A stretch of DNA of 33,965 bases, taken from the NCBI GenBank assembly GCA_002281485.1, contig NCGF01000025.1:1-33965 (forward strand), read 5' to 3'. This DNA comes from Sphingomonas sp. 28-66-16 (GTDB lineage Bacteria > Pseudomonadota > Alphaproteobacteria > Sphingomonadales > Sphingomonadaceae). The stretch's first letter is position 1; the number at the start of each line of letters is the position of its first letter. Both the position numbers and the translations under genes were made by a program. Under the pieces are notes generated by a model that saw nothing but the letters and a program-made list of their open reading frames with translations, searched no databases and was not told where the DNA came from. Below are positions 6,398 through 14,319 of the stretch, piece by piece.

Positions 6398-9319
6398 CTA
6401 GCGCGCGCCGGCTGTCTGGCCGCCGGCGCCGCCCTTGGGAAGCACCGCCATCGTCCATTCGGTCTCGGGCCGGAAATATTTCGCCGCCGTCGCCTGAAGC
6501 ATCTCGGGCGTCACCTTGGCGAGATCGGGGCCGAGCGCGCGCAGCGCATCGATCCGGCGATCGTCAAAGGTCGCGCCTTCGAGCTGGTTGAGCCAGAAGG
6601 TGTTTCCCGTCGAGGCGCGGGCGATATATTGCGCATAGGGAACGATCGTGCGCTTGAGCTCGTCGGCGTCGATCGGGTTGGCGGCGAGATCGGCGGCGAT
6701 TTCGCGGGCCAGCTTGAAGAAGAAACCGACCTTGTCGGGCGGCACCTGGCCGACACCGAGCACTCGCCCGCCGTTCGCCAGCCCCATCGGCCAGCTGCTC
6801 TGGACGCTCGGGCTGTAGCTCGCGCCCGCCTCCGAGCGCAGCCGATCGAACAGCCGGTCGCTGAAGATCTGCGCGATCAGTTCGAGCCGCCAGCTTTCGG
6901 CGGCGCCTTCGATCCCGCCACCCGTCGGCCACGCGATCACCGCCACCGCCTGGTTGGCAGGGCCGTCATGCGTGCGGATCACCGGCTTGGTGACATGCGC
7001 CGGAAAGCGTACCGGCGGCGGCGGCGTCTTCGACGCGATCCGCGGCTTGAGCGCGCCGAGGCTCTTGGCGACGGCATCGATCGCCGCATCGGCCTGAACG
7101 TCCCCGAACACCTGGACCTCGATCGGCCCCGATTGCAGCAGCGGTTCCCACAGCGCGCGGAATGCCTGCGGCGTCAGGGCCTGCACCTGCGCGCGCGTCG
7201 GCGCCGTCCAGCGCGGATCGCCGTCATGGAGCAGCCCGTCGAGATCGTGGCCGAGCACGCCACTCGGGGAGGCGGCATAGCCATCATAGGCGAGCAGGGA
7301 CGCCGCGCGCGCGCGCAGCACCGGATTGGGATCCCAGGCGGGCGCCGCGAGCTTCGCCGCCATCAGTTTCAACTGATCGGCGAGGTCCTCGGGCGAGGTC
7401 GTCGAGCCGAGCACGAAAGCATCGTCGTCGATCGCGAAATCGAGCCCGATCCGGCGCCCGGAGGTGATCTGGTCGAGCGCTTCCTGCCCGAGCGTGCCGA
7501 TGCCCCCCGCCATCAGCGCGAGCGGCGCGGCCCAGGCCGGCGTCGGCCGGTTGGCCGGCAACGCGTTGTAGCCGCGCCCGAAGCGGACGCGCACATAGAC
7601 GCGATTGGCCTCCGACGGGCTGGCGAACAGCATCATCCGCACGCCGTTGGCGAAGACGATCTTTTCCATGCCCAGATCGGTGATCGGGGTCCGGCTGACG
7701 ATCTTGCCGGCGGGCCCCAGCTTGGGGAGCGCCGAGAAATCGACCGCCTTCTCGGCCTTGCGCCGACCGGCGAGCCCGGCGACATCGGCCTTGAGCGCGA
7801 CCGCGAGCCGGGCGGCCGCGGTCGCGTCGGGCGTCGGGGTGTTGACGATCGCATGGGTCGCGTCGCCGACGAAAACCCGCTTGGTCGAGGCCAGCAGCGC
7901 CGCCGCCGAAAACATGCCCTTCGCCTTGGCGTCCTGGAGAATGTCATAAGCGGTGGCGGCGGTCGTCACGGTTTCGCGAATGTCGATCGCCTGGACGAGA
8001 TCATCGGCCTGTTTGGCGCCAGCTTCGGCGCGCGCGGTATCGACTTCGGTCTTCATCGCGGTGTCGAATTCGGCGAGCTCGCGATCGATCTCGGCCTGTG
8101 AAGCGGGGGCCGCCTGCGCATCCGCGATCACCGCGCGGACATCCTTGAGCGCGGCTTCCCAGTCATTGCCGATCGGCAGCACCTGAATGAAGGTGCCGTT
8201 GGCCGATCGCGAAACGTCGTCAAGGCTGACATTGGCCTGGATATAGCTGCCGCCGGTGCGCGCGCGCGTCTCCAGCCGCCGATTGATCAGCCGCAGCGCC
8301 ATCAGATCGACGAGCCGCTTCTGGTTGAAGATGATCGTGTCGTCGCGGTAGTGCCACGGCCGCAGGATCGCGACCGAGACCACGGGCGGCAGCGAGGGTT
8401 CGCTGGTCGCGGCCGTGGTCGGCTGGGCGGGATCGGGCTTGCCGAAATCGGGGTCGGCCGGATTCGCGCCGATGCCGGTCCAGCCGCTGAAATTCTTGGC
8501 GACCAGCGTCTCCGCCGTCGCCGGATCGATATCGCCCGAAACGATGACGACCGCGCGCTCGGGGCGATACCAGCGATCGTGGAACGCCTTGACGCCCGCC
8601 GCCGTCGCTGCCTCAAGCGTCTTGATGCTGCCGATCGGCGAGCGATCGGCGAGCGGCTGCCCCGCGAAGAAGGTCTGGCGCACGGCATCGCCGAAGCGGA
8701 CCTGCGGCCCCGGCTGCTCGCGCTGCTCGGCGAGCACGACCGGCCGCTCGGCATCGAGCGCCTGGGGTGTGATATTGGGCTGACGCATCATGCCCGACAA
8801 AATCTTCAGGCTCTCGTCGAGCCCGTCGGGGGTCGCGCTCGGCAGATCGAGCTTGTAGGTGGTGCCGGTCGGCGTGGTCTGGGCATTGGTGTCCGAACCG
8901 AAGGTGGTGCCCATCCGCTGCCACACCCGTTTCGCCTCGCCATCGGGGACATAGACCGAGCCGCGGAACGACAGATGCTCGATCAGATGCGCGAAACCGC
9001 GTTCGCTGTCGGTTTCGTAGAGCGATCCCGCATCGATTCGAACCCTGACCGCGACCTGCCCCGGCGGCACGCCGTTGCGGCGCACGGCATAGCGCAGGCC
9101 ATTGGGCAGCACCCCGAAATGCCAGTCGGGATCGGGCGCGATGTCGCTGCCCTTGTAGAGCCACGACGGTTCGCTCGCCGATGGCGCGGCCGCCGACGAC
9201 GACGCGGTGCCGGTCTGGCGCGCGATCGGGCGGACGTCCTGGCCGCTGGCCGGAAGCGCGAGCGCGATGGAAAGGCTGAGGAGGAGCGGGCGCAGGCGGC
9301 GCGGCACAAAGGCAATCAT
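6398..9319 (-). CDS. Periplasmic M16 zinc protease (insulinase family)
   Basis: The 973-residue protein has a signal peptide (MIAFVPRRLRPLLLSLSIAL, cleavage near residues 25-27). The inverted zinc motif HLIEH is at 111-115, and Glu191, 76 residues after the second His, is the expected distal ligand, so the N-terminal M16 half should be catalytic. The C-terminal half (from about residue 560) has the M16C fold pattern without an HxxEH, as is usual for two-domain M16A/B proteases. Substrates in this group are short unfolded peptides; the physiological one is unknown. The start at 9319 was preferred over an in-frame site 162 nt further up because it directly precedes the signal sequence and keeps clear of the divergent NifU-like gene. 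Confidence 0.9.
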   Translation of the reverse strand: MIAFVPRRLRPLLLSLSIALALPASGQDVRPIARQTGTASSSAAAPSASEPSWLYKGSDIAPDPDWHFGVLPNGLRYAVRRNGVPPGQVAVRVRIDAGSLYETDSERGFAHLIEHLSFRGSVYVPDGEAKRVWQRMGTTFGSDTNAQTTPTGTTYKLDLPSATPDGLDESLKILSGMMRQPNITPQALDAERPVVLAEQREQPGPQVRFGDAVRQTFFAGQPLADRSPIGSIKTLEAATAAGVKAFHDRWYRPERAVVIVSGDIDPATAETLVAKNFSGWTGIGANPADPDFGKPDPAQPTTAATSEPSLPPVVSVAILRPWHYRDDTIIFNQKRLVDLMALRLINRRLETRARTGGSYIQANVSLDDVSRSANGTFIQVLPIGNDWEAALKDVRAVIADAQAAPASQAEIDRELAEFDTAMKTEVDTARAEAGAKQADDLVQAIDIRETVTTAATAYDILQDAKAKGMFSAAALLASTKRVFVGDATHAIVNTPTPDATAAARLAVALKADVAGLAGRRKAEKAVDFSALPKLGPAGKIVSRTPITDLGMEKIVFANGVRMMLFASPSEANRVYVRVRFGRGYNALPANRPTPAWAAPLALMAGGIGTLGQEALDQITSGRRIGLDFAIDDDAFVLGSTTSPEDLADQLKLMAAKLAAPAWDPNPVLRARAASLLAYDGYAASPSGVLGHDLDGLLHDGDPRWTAPTRAQVQALTPQAFRALWEPLLQSGPIEVQVFGDVQADAAIDAVAKSLGALKPRIASKTPPPPVRFPAHVTKPVIRTHDGPANQAVAVIAWPTGGGIEGAAESWRLELIAQIFSDRLFDRLRSEAGASYSPSVQSSWPMGLANGGRVLGVGQVPPDKVGFFFKLAREIAADLAANPIDADELKRTIVPYAQYIARASTGNTFWLNQLEGATFDDRRIDALRALGPDLAKVTPEMLQATAAKYFRPETEWTMAVLPKGGAGGQTAGAR

Positions 9320-9435
9320 CAGGGCGATGTAGCGGCGTTGCCGCCGCTCCGCCAGCCATAGGCCGCGATTGTTCGGTCGATCCCGCGCCGCGCCGATGAA
9401 CGGTTGACCTTGATCCCGCGCGCCCAGCACGCCAC

Positions 9436-10020
9436 ATGAGCGGCATGTTGATCGAAACCGAATCCACGCCGAACCCGGCAACGCTCAAATTTCTTCCCGG
9501 CCGGACGGTCATGGAAGCAGGCACGCGCGATTTCGCGAGTCCCGAAGCGGCGGCGGTGTCGCCGTTGGCGGAAGCATTGTTCGACATCGGCGACGTGACC
9601 GGTGTGTTCTTCGGACGCGACTTTATTTCGGTGACGGCCGGGCCGGGGGTGAGCTGGGCGACGCTCAAGCCCGATGTCCTTTCGGTGCTGCTCGATCATT
9701 TCTCGGCGGCGATGCCGCTGTTCCGCGCGGGGTCTGCCGCCGACATTTCGGTGCCGGGCGACGCCGCCGGTTTTGCCGACGATCCCGCCGATGCCGATAT
9801 CATCGAGCAGATTCAGGACATCATCGAAACCCGGGTGCGCCCCGCCGTCGCCAATGACGGCGGCGACATCATCTATCAGGGCTTCACCAAGGGGAAGGTC
9901 TATCTGAAGATGCAGGGCGCCTGCGCCGGCTGCCCCTCCTCGACCGCGACGCTCAAGAACGGCATCGAGCAATTGCTCAAATATTACGTTCCCGAAGTCA
10001 CCGAAGTTCGCGCGGTCTGA
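9436..10020 (+). CDS. NifU-family Fe-S scaffold (Nfu type)
   Basis: The 194-residue protein has an Nfu N-terminal domain (ETESTPNPATLKFLPG at the start is diagnostic) and a C-terminal NifU domain with the cluster-binding CxxC in GACAGCPSS (Cys163, Cys166). Such proteins carry a [4Fe-4S] cluster between subunits and hand it to client enzymes. A likely client encoded close by is MiaB, which needs two clusters; the rSAM and UdgX proteins further on are others. The first ATG at 9436 and a second at 9445 (MLIETES, the more usual family start) are both possible; neither has a good ribosome binding site. The gene is divergent from the M16 protease and heads a plus-strand series that continues 29 nt later with the nitroreductase. 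Confidence 0.92.
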   Translation: MSGMLIETESTPNPATLKFLPGRTVMEAGTRDFASPEAAAVSPLAEALFDIGDVTGVFFGRDFISVTAGPGVSWATLKPDVLSVLLDHFSAAMPLFRAGSAADISVPGDAAGFADDPADADIIEQIQDIIETRVRPAVANDGGDIIYQGFTKGKVYLKMQGACAGCPSSTATLKNGIEQLLKYYVPEVTEVRAV

Positions 10021-10049
10021 ATCACCGCGCGCCAGCGAAAGGCAACGAT

Positions 10050-10643
10050 ATGGGCGAGAAGCTGCCCGATGCAGCGCTCGATACGATCTTCCGTACCGCG
10101 CGATCCTATAACGGCTATCTCGACCGCGCCGTTTCGACCGAGGATCTCCACGCGATCTGGGATTTGATGAAGTTCGGCCCGACGTCGGCCAATCAGCTGC
10201 CGGCCCGGCTCGTATGGTGCACCACCGACGCCGCCAAGGAAAAGCTGGCCGCGTGCGCAAGCGGCACCAACGCCCCCAAGATCAAGGCGGCGCCGGTGAC
10301 CGTGATCATCGGCATGGACGAGAATTTCCACGAACTGCTCCCCGAGCTCTTCCCGCATGCCGATGCCAAATCCTGGTTCGTCGGCAACGAAGCGCTGCGC
10401 AAGACGTCGGCGATGCGCAACGGGACGCTGCAGGGCGCCTATTTCATCATCGCCGCGCGGGCGTTGGGCTTCGATACCGGGCCGATGTCTGGCTTCAACA
10501 ACGAGGCGGTCGACGCCGCGTTCTTCGCGGAGACGCCGCACGTGAAATCGAACTTCATCTCGACGCTCGGCTATGGCGATCCGGCGACCATCTTCGAACG
10601 CCTGCCTCGCCCGGCGTTCGATCGCTTCAACCGGATCGATTGA
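10050..10643 (+). CDS. RutE/HadB-family nitroreductase (malonic semialdehyde reductase-like)
   Basis: The 197-residue FMN-dependent nitroreductase-fold protein shows RTARSYNGYLDR (15-26), LMKFGPTSANQLPAR (39-53) and GYGDPATIFERLPR near the C-terminus, all typical of the RutE/HadB subgroup. RutE reduces malonic semialdehyde to 3-hydroxypropionate in the pyrimidine-degrading Rut pathway, but no other rut genes are visible here, so the substrate may differ (a general enal, semialdehyde or nitro reductase). It is 29 nt downstream of the NifU-like gene, and its TGA overlaps the proposed TTG start of tsaB, so the genes are probably cotranscribed. Subfamily assignment is firm; substrate is inference. 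Confidence 0.85.
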   Translation: MGEKLPDAALDTIFRTARSYNGYLDRAVSTEDLHAIWDLMKFGPTSANQLPARLVWCTTDAAKEKLAACASGTNAPKIKAAPVTVIIGMDENFHELLPELFPHADAKSWFVGNEALRKTSAMRNGTLQGAYFIIAARALGFDTGPMSGFNNEAVDAAFFAETPHVKSNFISTLGYGDPATIFERLPRPAFDRFNRID

Positions 10644-11290
10644 CGACGTCGGCGTTGCGCACGCTCGTCATAGAGACCGCCACCGCCGCCTGCTCGGTCG
10701 CGCTGATCGATGACGGCACGGTCGTGGCGGCCCGCCACCAGATCGTCGGGCGCGGCCATGCCGAAAAGCTGCTGCCGATGATCGCCGCTCTCCCGGGCGG
10801 CGGGCGCGCCGATGCGCTGCTCGTCGATTGCGGGCCGGGCAGCTTCACCGGCATCCGGGTCGGCATCGCGGCCGCGCGCGCGCTCGCGCTCGGCTGGCAG
10901 ACCACGCTTGCGGGCTATTCGTCGCTCAGCCTGCTGGCGCTCGCGCATTTGCGGGACAACCCCGCCCTGCCCGGTCTTGCCGTGATCATCGAAGGGGGGC
11001 ATGGCGAGGTATTCATGCAGGTCTTCGACGCCCAGCCCTTCGCCGCGGTGCACGACCCCGCGTCGCTGACCCCGGCAGCGGCGCTGGCGGCGCTTGGGGC
11101 GCGCCGGGCGATCGGCAGCGGGGTGCCGCGGCTGGCGCTGATCGACGACGGGATCGACGCTGGCGCCGATGGCGCCGACGCGCTGCCGCGGGCGGCAGAC
11201 GCGGTGCTGCTGCCGCCGCGTTTCGCCGCGCTGGCGCCGATCCCCTTCTACGGGCGCGCGCCCGACGCCAAGCCGATGACGCCGGCATGA
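10640..11290 (+). CDS. tsaB: TsaB, tRNA t6A37 biosynthesis subunit
   Basis: The protein (216 residues from this start) begins TTSALRTLVIETATAACSVAL, the ASKHA-fold phosphate loop of TsaB. Its dimer/ATPase segment DCGPGSFTGIRVG (63-75) is the family hallmark. TsaB is the non-catalytic partner that, with TsaD and TsaE, attaches threonylcarbamoyl to A37 of ANN-reading tRNAs. There is no ATG near the expected start. TTG at 10640 overlaps the previous gene's TGA (TTGA) and favours translational coupling; TTG at 10655 would give MRTLVIETA, closer to homologues. The stop overlaps the rimI ATG in ATGA. The tsaB-rimI pair is a widespread arrangement. Confidence 0.93.
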   Translation: MTTSALRTLVIETATAACSVALIDDGTVVAARHQIVGRGHAEKLLPMIAALPGGGRADALLVDCGPGSFTGIRVGIAAARALALGWQTTLAGYSSLSLLALAHLRDNPALPGLAVIIEGGHGEVFMQVFDAQPFAAVHDPASLTPAAALAALGARRAIGSGVPRLALIDDGIDAGADGADALPRAADAVLLPPRFAALAPIPFYGRAPDAKPMTPA

Positions 11291-11763
11291 GCACCACCCT
11301 CAACCTGATCGAGCTGCGCATCGGCAGCACCCGCGATCTCGGCACGGTCGATGCGATCATGGCGCGCGCCTTCGATCCGCGCTTCGGCGAGGCGTGGACG
11401 CATGCGCAGTGCCTGGGCGTCCTGGCGATGCCCGGCGTGTGGCTGACGATCGCCAGCATCGACGGGCAGGCAGCCGGATTCGCGCTCAGCCGTGCGATCG
11501 TCGACGAAGCCGAACTGCTGCTGCTCGGCACAATCCCCGAGGTGCGGCGACGCGGCGTCGGTGGTGCGCTGGTGCGATCGGTGATCAACGAAGCGCGCGA
11601 TCGCGGGGCAGCAAGACTTTATCTCGAAGTAAGATCGAATAACGAAGCGGTTCGTCTTTACCGTTCTTTGGGATTTGAAAAGGTAGGAGAACGTCGCGGC
11701 TACTACCGTGGCACTGGCAGACAATTGTACGACGCTTACACTTTTCAGCAGATGTTGGGCTGA
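11287..11763 (+). CDS. rimI: RimI-type GNAT N-acetyltransferase
   Basis: The 158-residue GNAT protein carries the acetyl-CoA pyrophosphate motif RRRGVG (87-92) followed by GGALV, and the C-terminal LYLEVRSNNEAVRLYRSLGF (111-130) typical of RimI. RimI acetylates the N-terminal alanine of ribosomal protein S18, and often other N-termini. It overlaps tsaB by 4 nt (ATGA). From about 11608 codon use changes abruptly: roughly 40% of the last 50 codons end in G or C, with rare AGA, GTA and CTT, against the strongly GC-ending codons before. The protein itself stays normal, so this is a DNA-level constraint next to mucR and not a frameshift. Confidence 0.9.
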   Translation: MSTTLNLIELRIGSTRDLGTVDAIMARAFDPRFGEAWTHAQCLGVLAMPGVWLTIASIDGQAAGFALSRAIVDEAELLLLGTIPEVRRRGVGGALVRSVINEARDRGAARLYLEVRSNNEAVRLYRSLGFEKVGERRGYYRGTGRQLYDAYTFQQMLG

Positions 11764-11867
11764 TTTCACGAAAATAGCGATTTCATGCTTGTCTTTTTGG
11801 AAACTTGCCCCGATATGGATGTATTGTGCGTCAACAGGCAAGCCTCGCACAGGGCGAAAGGACAATG
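11764..11867 (+). promoter_or_regulatory. mucR promoter/leader, AT-rich, with a leader hairpin
   Basis: This 104-nt gap is much more AT-rich than the surroundings. A candidate promoter is TTGTCT (11790-11795) with GATATG 17 nt later (11813-11818). Just before the ribosome binding site the RNA can fold into a hairpin: TTGTGCG (11824-11830) pairs with CGCACAG (11846-11852), and AGGC pairs with GCCT inside it, with a TCAAC bulge. AAGGA (11858-11862) follows. MucR-family proteins are known to bind AT-rich DNA and to regulate their own genes, so this leader is a plausible autoregulatory target. The promoter hexamers are only a best guess. Confidence 0.4.
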
Positions 11868-12287
11868 ATGGACACGCAGACCGACATGCAGGAAACCCTG
11901 ATCACGCTGACGGCCGATATCGTCGCCGCGCACGTCAGCAACAACAGCGTCGCAGTTTCGGATCTGCCGATCCTGATTGCCAATGTTCATGGCGCGTTGA
12001 ACAGTCTGGGCAGCGAAGTCGTCGAACCGGAAGTCAAGCAGGAGCCGGCGGTATCGATCCGCTCGTCGATCAAGCCCGATTTCATCGTCTGCCTCGAAGA
12101 CGGCAAGAAGCTGAAGATGCTCAAGCGCCATTTGATGACTCATTATCAGATGACTCCCGAACAATACCGCGCCAAGTGGAACCTGCCCGCCGATTATCCG
12201 ATGGTCGCCCCCAATTACGCCGAACAGCGTCGCACGCTGGCAAAGAAGATCGGCCTCGGCACCAAGCGCCGCAAGCCCGTCCGCTAA
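11868..12287 (+). CDS. mucR: MucR/Ros-family transcriptional regulator
   Basis: The 139-residue protein has a helical N-terminal oligomerisation region (ETLITLTADIVAAHVSNNSVAV, about 9-30) and a prokaryotic Cys2His2-like zinc finger: CLEDGKKLKMLKRHLMTHYQMTP. Ligands by position are Cys75, Asp78, His88 and His92; the second Cys is replaced by Asp, as in other MucR homologues. After it comes QYRAKWNLPADYPMVAPNYAEQR, the family's second conserved block. MucR proteins act globally, H-NS-like, on exopolysaccharide, motility and cell-cycle genes. Two ATGs are adjacent; that at 11868 is 5 nt from AAGGA, that at 11865 only 2 nt, so 11868 is preferred. Placement between rimI and fur is the usual sphingomonad order. 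Confidence 0.93.
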   Translation: MDTQTDMQETLITLTADIVAAHVSNNSVAVSDLPILIANVHGALNSLGSEVVEPEVKQEPAVSIRSSIKPDFIVCLEDGKKLKMLKRHLMTHYQMTPEQYRAKWNLPADYPMVAPNYAEQRRTLAKKIGLGTKRRKPVR

Positions 12288-12295
12288 GCGCGAAA

Positions 12296-12318
12296 GCCCC
12301 TCCCCAGGCGGGAGGGGC
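12296..12318. repeat. GC-rich hairpin GCCCCTCCC/GGGAGGGGC after mucR
   Basis: A perfect 9-bp stem, GCCCCTCCC (12296-12304) and GGGAGGGGC (12310-12318), has a 5-nt loop. It begins 8 nt after the mucR stop and could end transcription, but no T-run follows. The same CCCCTCCC/GGGAGGGG core recurs at 12908-12931 and in the 15676-15771 pair, so it is better treated as a dispersed REP-like repeat that may double as a 3' end. The rest of the gap to the tRNA (12319-12569) shows nothing I can assign. Confidence 0.6.
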
Positions 12319-12569
12319 GAGCACCATGGGGCCGAAACGAGCGCGGGGCTGCCACGGCGGGGTTGCCATTCTGGCTTCGACGAGACGCGAATCGATTTTC
12401 TCGCTTGCGCCGCACGTCCAATCGCCCGCCCCGATGTCGACAAGCTGAAAGCTGCCAGCGGACGGCCAGGTCCGGAAAGCCGTGACCAAATTCCGGCGAC
12501 CGAAGACGAAAAAGCCCTGTTTTTCTAGAGGTTTGATCTGCCAACTGACGGGACTTTTGCAAGGGCTGC

Positions 12570-12643
12570 TGGAGCGGGTGAAGGGAATCGAACCCTCGTC
12601 GTAAGCTTGGGAAGCTTCTGCTCTGCCATTGAGCTACACCCGC
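12570..12643 (-). tRNA. tRNA-Gly (anticodon CCC)
   Basis: Read on the minus strand, 74 nt fold as a cloverleaf: acceptor GCGGGTG/CACCCGC, D stem GCTC/GAGC with loop AATGGCA, anticodon loop TTCCCAA (anticodon CCC), T arm GAGGG-TTCGATT-CCCTT, and an encoded CCA end (TGG at 12570-12572 on the plus strand). The anticodon stem GAAGC/GCTTA has one mismatched closing pair (G27-A43), tolerated in many tRNAs. Downstream on the minus strand there is a T-run (rc of 12519-12523) after AGGGCT, which could pair with AGCCCT next to the tRNA, a weak terminator candidate. It lies antisense within the mucR-fur interval. Confidence 0.95.
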
Positions 12644-12993
12644 ATTTCAAAGACTTAGCGACCTTGCAGTAAACTTCCGTCGCTTTTTTCGTCTCCAGTG
12701 CTGCGGCCCTCGCTGGCTCAGCACGCAGCGTCTTTATCAAATCCGGACGCGATAGGAAGGCCTTTGTAGCCGTTCCGCCTGCCAACAGATATTTTGCCGC
12801 GGCGGTATGATCCGTCGGACACCGAACGATCACGCGGCTGCCGCAGCCCTCCGGGCCGCCGAGTGAATGCCCGATGCTGACCGTCAGCCTGAAAGAAAAT
12901 CCTGGGCCCCCTCCCCCCCCGGCGGGAGGGGCACTTTCCCCGGCGGCCGATTGCCGGTACACCGCGCCTGAACAACGGGATGTACGGAACCGG
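12644..12993. other. 350-nt gap between tRNA-Gly and fur, no gene seen
   Basis: No reading frame here has a credible start, ribosome binding site and stop. The long minus-strand frames run straight through the tRNA or out of fur. The region should contain the tRNA promoter (minus strand) and the fur promoter (plus strand), but neither has convincing hexamers. A CCCCTCCC/GGGAGGGG hairpin copy sits at 12908-12931. Nothing resembling a canonical Fur box was recognised. Confidence 0.5.
12908..12931. repeat. GC-rich hairpin repeat copy upstream of fur
   Basis: CCCCTCCC (12908-12915) pairs with GGGAGGGG (12924-12931) across an 8-nt loop. It is the same core as the hairpin after mucR and the paired elements after miaB. 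It lies about 60 nt upstream of the fur start and may be within its leader. Confidence 0.55.
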
Positions 12994-13416
12994 ATGGCGC
13001 GCAAGATCGACCTCGAAGCGCTTTGCAACGAAAAGGGCCTGCGCATCACCGAGCAGCGCCGCGTGATCGCGCGTGTCCTGTCCGATGCCGAAGACCATCC
13101 CGATGTCGAGAAGGTCTATGAGCGCGCCTCGGCGATCGATCCGGGCATTTCGATCGCCACCGTCTACCGCACCGTGCGGCTGTTCGAAGAGGCCGGCATC
13201 CTCGATCGCCACGATTTCGGCGACGGCCGGTCGCGCTACGAGCCCGCGCCGGAATCGCATCACGATCATCTGATCGATGTCGAGACCGGCCGGGTCATCG
13301 AATTCGTCGATCCCGAACTCGAACAGCTCCAGAAGCAGATCGCCGAGCGACTCGGCTTCCGCCTCGTCGATCACCGGATGGAGCTGTACGGCGTTGCGCT
13401 TGACCGCAAGGGCTGA
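12994..13416 (+). CDS. fur: Ferric uptake regulator (Fur/Mur-type)
   Basis: The 140-residue metalloregulator has the Fur winged helix with recognition helix SIATVYRTVRLFEEAGI (53-69) and the metal-binding segment ESHHDHLIDVETG (87-99). His35, His89, His90 and His92, with acidic partners and His127, match regulatory-site positions. The structural-zinc CxxC found in E. coli Fur (after HHDHL) is absent; that position reads DVET, as in rhizobial Fur/Mur proteins. It therefore senses Fe(II) or Mn(II); which one cannot be told from sequence. The start MARKIDLEALC was chosen over an ATG 120 nt upstream because the extension is low-complexity repeat. The next gene, plsC, starts inside its 3' end. Confidence 0.94.
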   Translation: MARKIDLEALCNEKGLRITEQRRVIARVLSDAEDHPDVEKVYERASAIDPGISIATVYRTVRLFEEAGILDRHDFGDGRSRYEPAPESHHDHLIDVETGRVIEFVDPELEQLQKQIAERLGFRLVDHRMELYGVALDRKG

Positions 13417-14236
13417 CGCCGCCGGCTGGACTCGCCTGATCGTTCGCGTCGCGCTGCTCGCGATCGCGATCATCGGCTCGATCATCCCGCATGCGCTGTG
13501 GCGGCTGTTGCGGCTGTCGTCGCCCTGGCCGCGGCTGTTCATGGTCGCGACCACGCGGATCTGCGGGGTCCGCCGCAAGACTGTCGGCGTGCCGCTCAAA
13601 CGCGACGTGTTCTTCGTCGCCAATCATCTCAGCTGGCTCGACATCCCGGTGATCGCCAGCGCCAACGGCACCGCCTTCATCGCCAAGGCGGAGCTCGCCG
13701 ATGCGCCTCTGATCGGCTGGCTCGCGAAGATGAACCGCACCGTGTTCGTCAGCCGCGCCGACCGGATGGGGGTCGCCGAACAGATCAACCAGCTGCGCGA
13801 AGCGCTTGCCGACGTCTGGGCGATCTCGATCTTTCCCGAAGGCACCACCACCGACGGCCTGTCGCTGCTGCCGTTCAAGCCGAGCCTGCTCGCGGTGCTC
13901 GATCCGCCGCCACCGGGGATCATGGTCCAGCCGGTCGCGCTCGATTATGGCGCCGCCGCGCAGGAGATCGCCTGGGTCGGCGTCGAAGAGGGCCAGGACA
14001 ACGCGTTCCGCGTGCTCACCCGCAAGGGGAGCTTTCCGGTCACGGTGCATTTTCTCGAACCCTTCAACCCGCGCGACTATCCCGGCCGCAAGGCGATCAG
14101 CGCCGAGGCGCGGCGCCGCATCGAAGCCGCGATGGAGCGCGCGCTGGGCCACAAGCTGCGCGACTTTCCCGGGCATGACGCGCTGGCGACAGTGCCGCCG
14201 GGGGTGGCGTATGCGGCGCCGGCGACGACCGAATAG
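13394..14236 (+). CDS. plsC: Lysophospholipid/1-acylglycerol-phosphate acyltransferase
   Basis: This PlsC-type acyltransferase (280 residues from this start) has an N-terminal membrane span ([18 protein letters not shown], about 15-32), the catalytic NHLSWLD motif (HX4D), the glycerophosphate-binding segment FPEGTTTDG and the later VQPVALDY block. It would acylate lysophosphatidate at sn-2, or a related lyso-lipid such as lyso-ornithine lipid. There is no ATG or GTG in the right place. TTG at 13394, 10 nt after GGAG (13380-13383), overlaps the fur 3' end by 23 nt; TTG at 13400 is an alternative. The overlap suggests translation coupled to fur. Family is firm; lipid substrate is not determined. 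Confidence 0.88.
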   Translation: MRLTARADAAGWTRLIVRVALLAIAIIGSIIPHALWRLLRLSSPWPRLFMVATTRICGVRRKTVGVPLKRDVFFVANHLSWLDIPVIASANGTAFIAKAELADAPLIGWLAKMNRTVFVSRADRMGVAEQINQLREALADVWAISIFPEGTTTDGLSLLPFKPSLLAVLDPPPPGIMVQPVALDYGAAAQEIAWVGVEEGQDNAFRVLTRKGSFPVTVHFLEPFNPRDYPGRKAISAEARRRIEAAMERALGHKLRDFPGHDALATVPPGVAYAAPATTE

Positions 14237-14260
14237 CACGCCCGTCGCATCCCAACCGGT

Positions 14261-14289
14261 CGTCACCCCGAACCTGTTTCAGCATGACG
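14261..14289. repeat. Short form of the CGTCACCCCG...CATGACG dispersed repeat
   Basis: This 29-nt element begins CGTCACCCCG and ends CATGACG, the same termini as the 95-nt element at 15803-15897, but lacks the interior. It lies between plsC and miaB, 30 nt before the miaB start. It looks like an internally deleted copy of the same sphingomonad intergenic repeat. Confidence 0.5.
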
Positions 14290-14319
14290 AACCTCGAGGC
14301 GAGGGTTATAGCGCCAGCG

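Noticed and set aside
6629-9361. Two long plus-strand frames (490 and 336 residues) opposite the M16 protease
   Set aside because: Antisense shadows of GC-rich codons; no recognisable fold or start signals.
11608-11763. Frameshift or recombination breakpoint at the rimI 3' end
   Set aside because: Codon use changes but the encoded C-terminus matches RimI throughout, so the frame is intact.
12296-12318. Rho-independent terminator for mucR
   Set aside because: Good stem but no T-run, and the same hairpin recurs in other intergenic places, so it was listed as a repeat.
12525-13049. Minus-strand 174-residue frame spanning the tRNA-Gly and the fur upstream region
   Set aside because: It reads straight through the tRNA gene, a frequent artefact, has no ribosome binding site and crosses the fur start.
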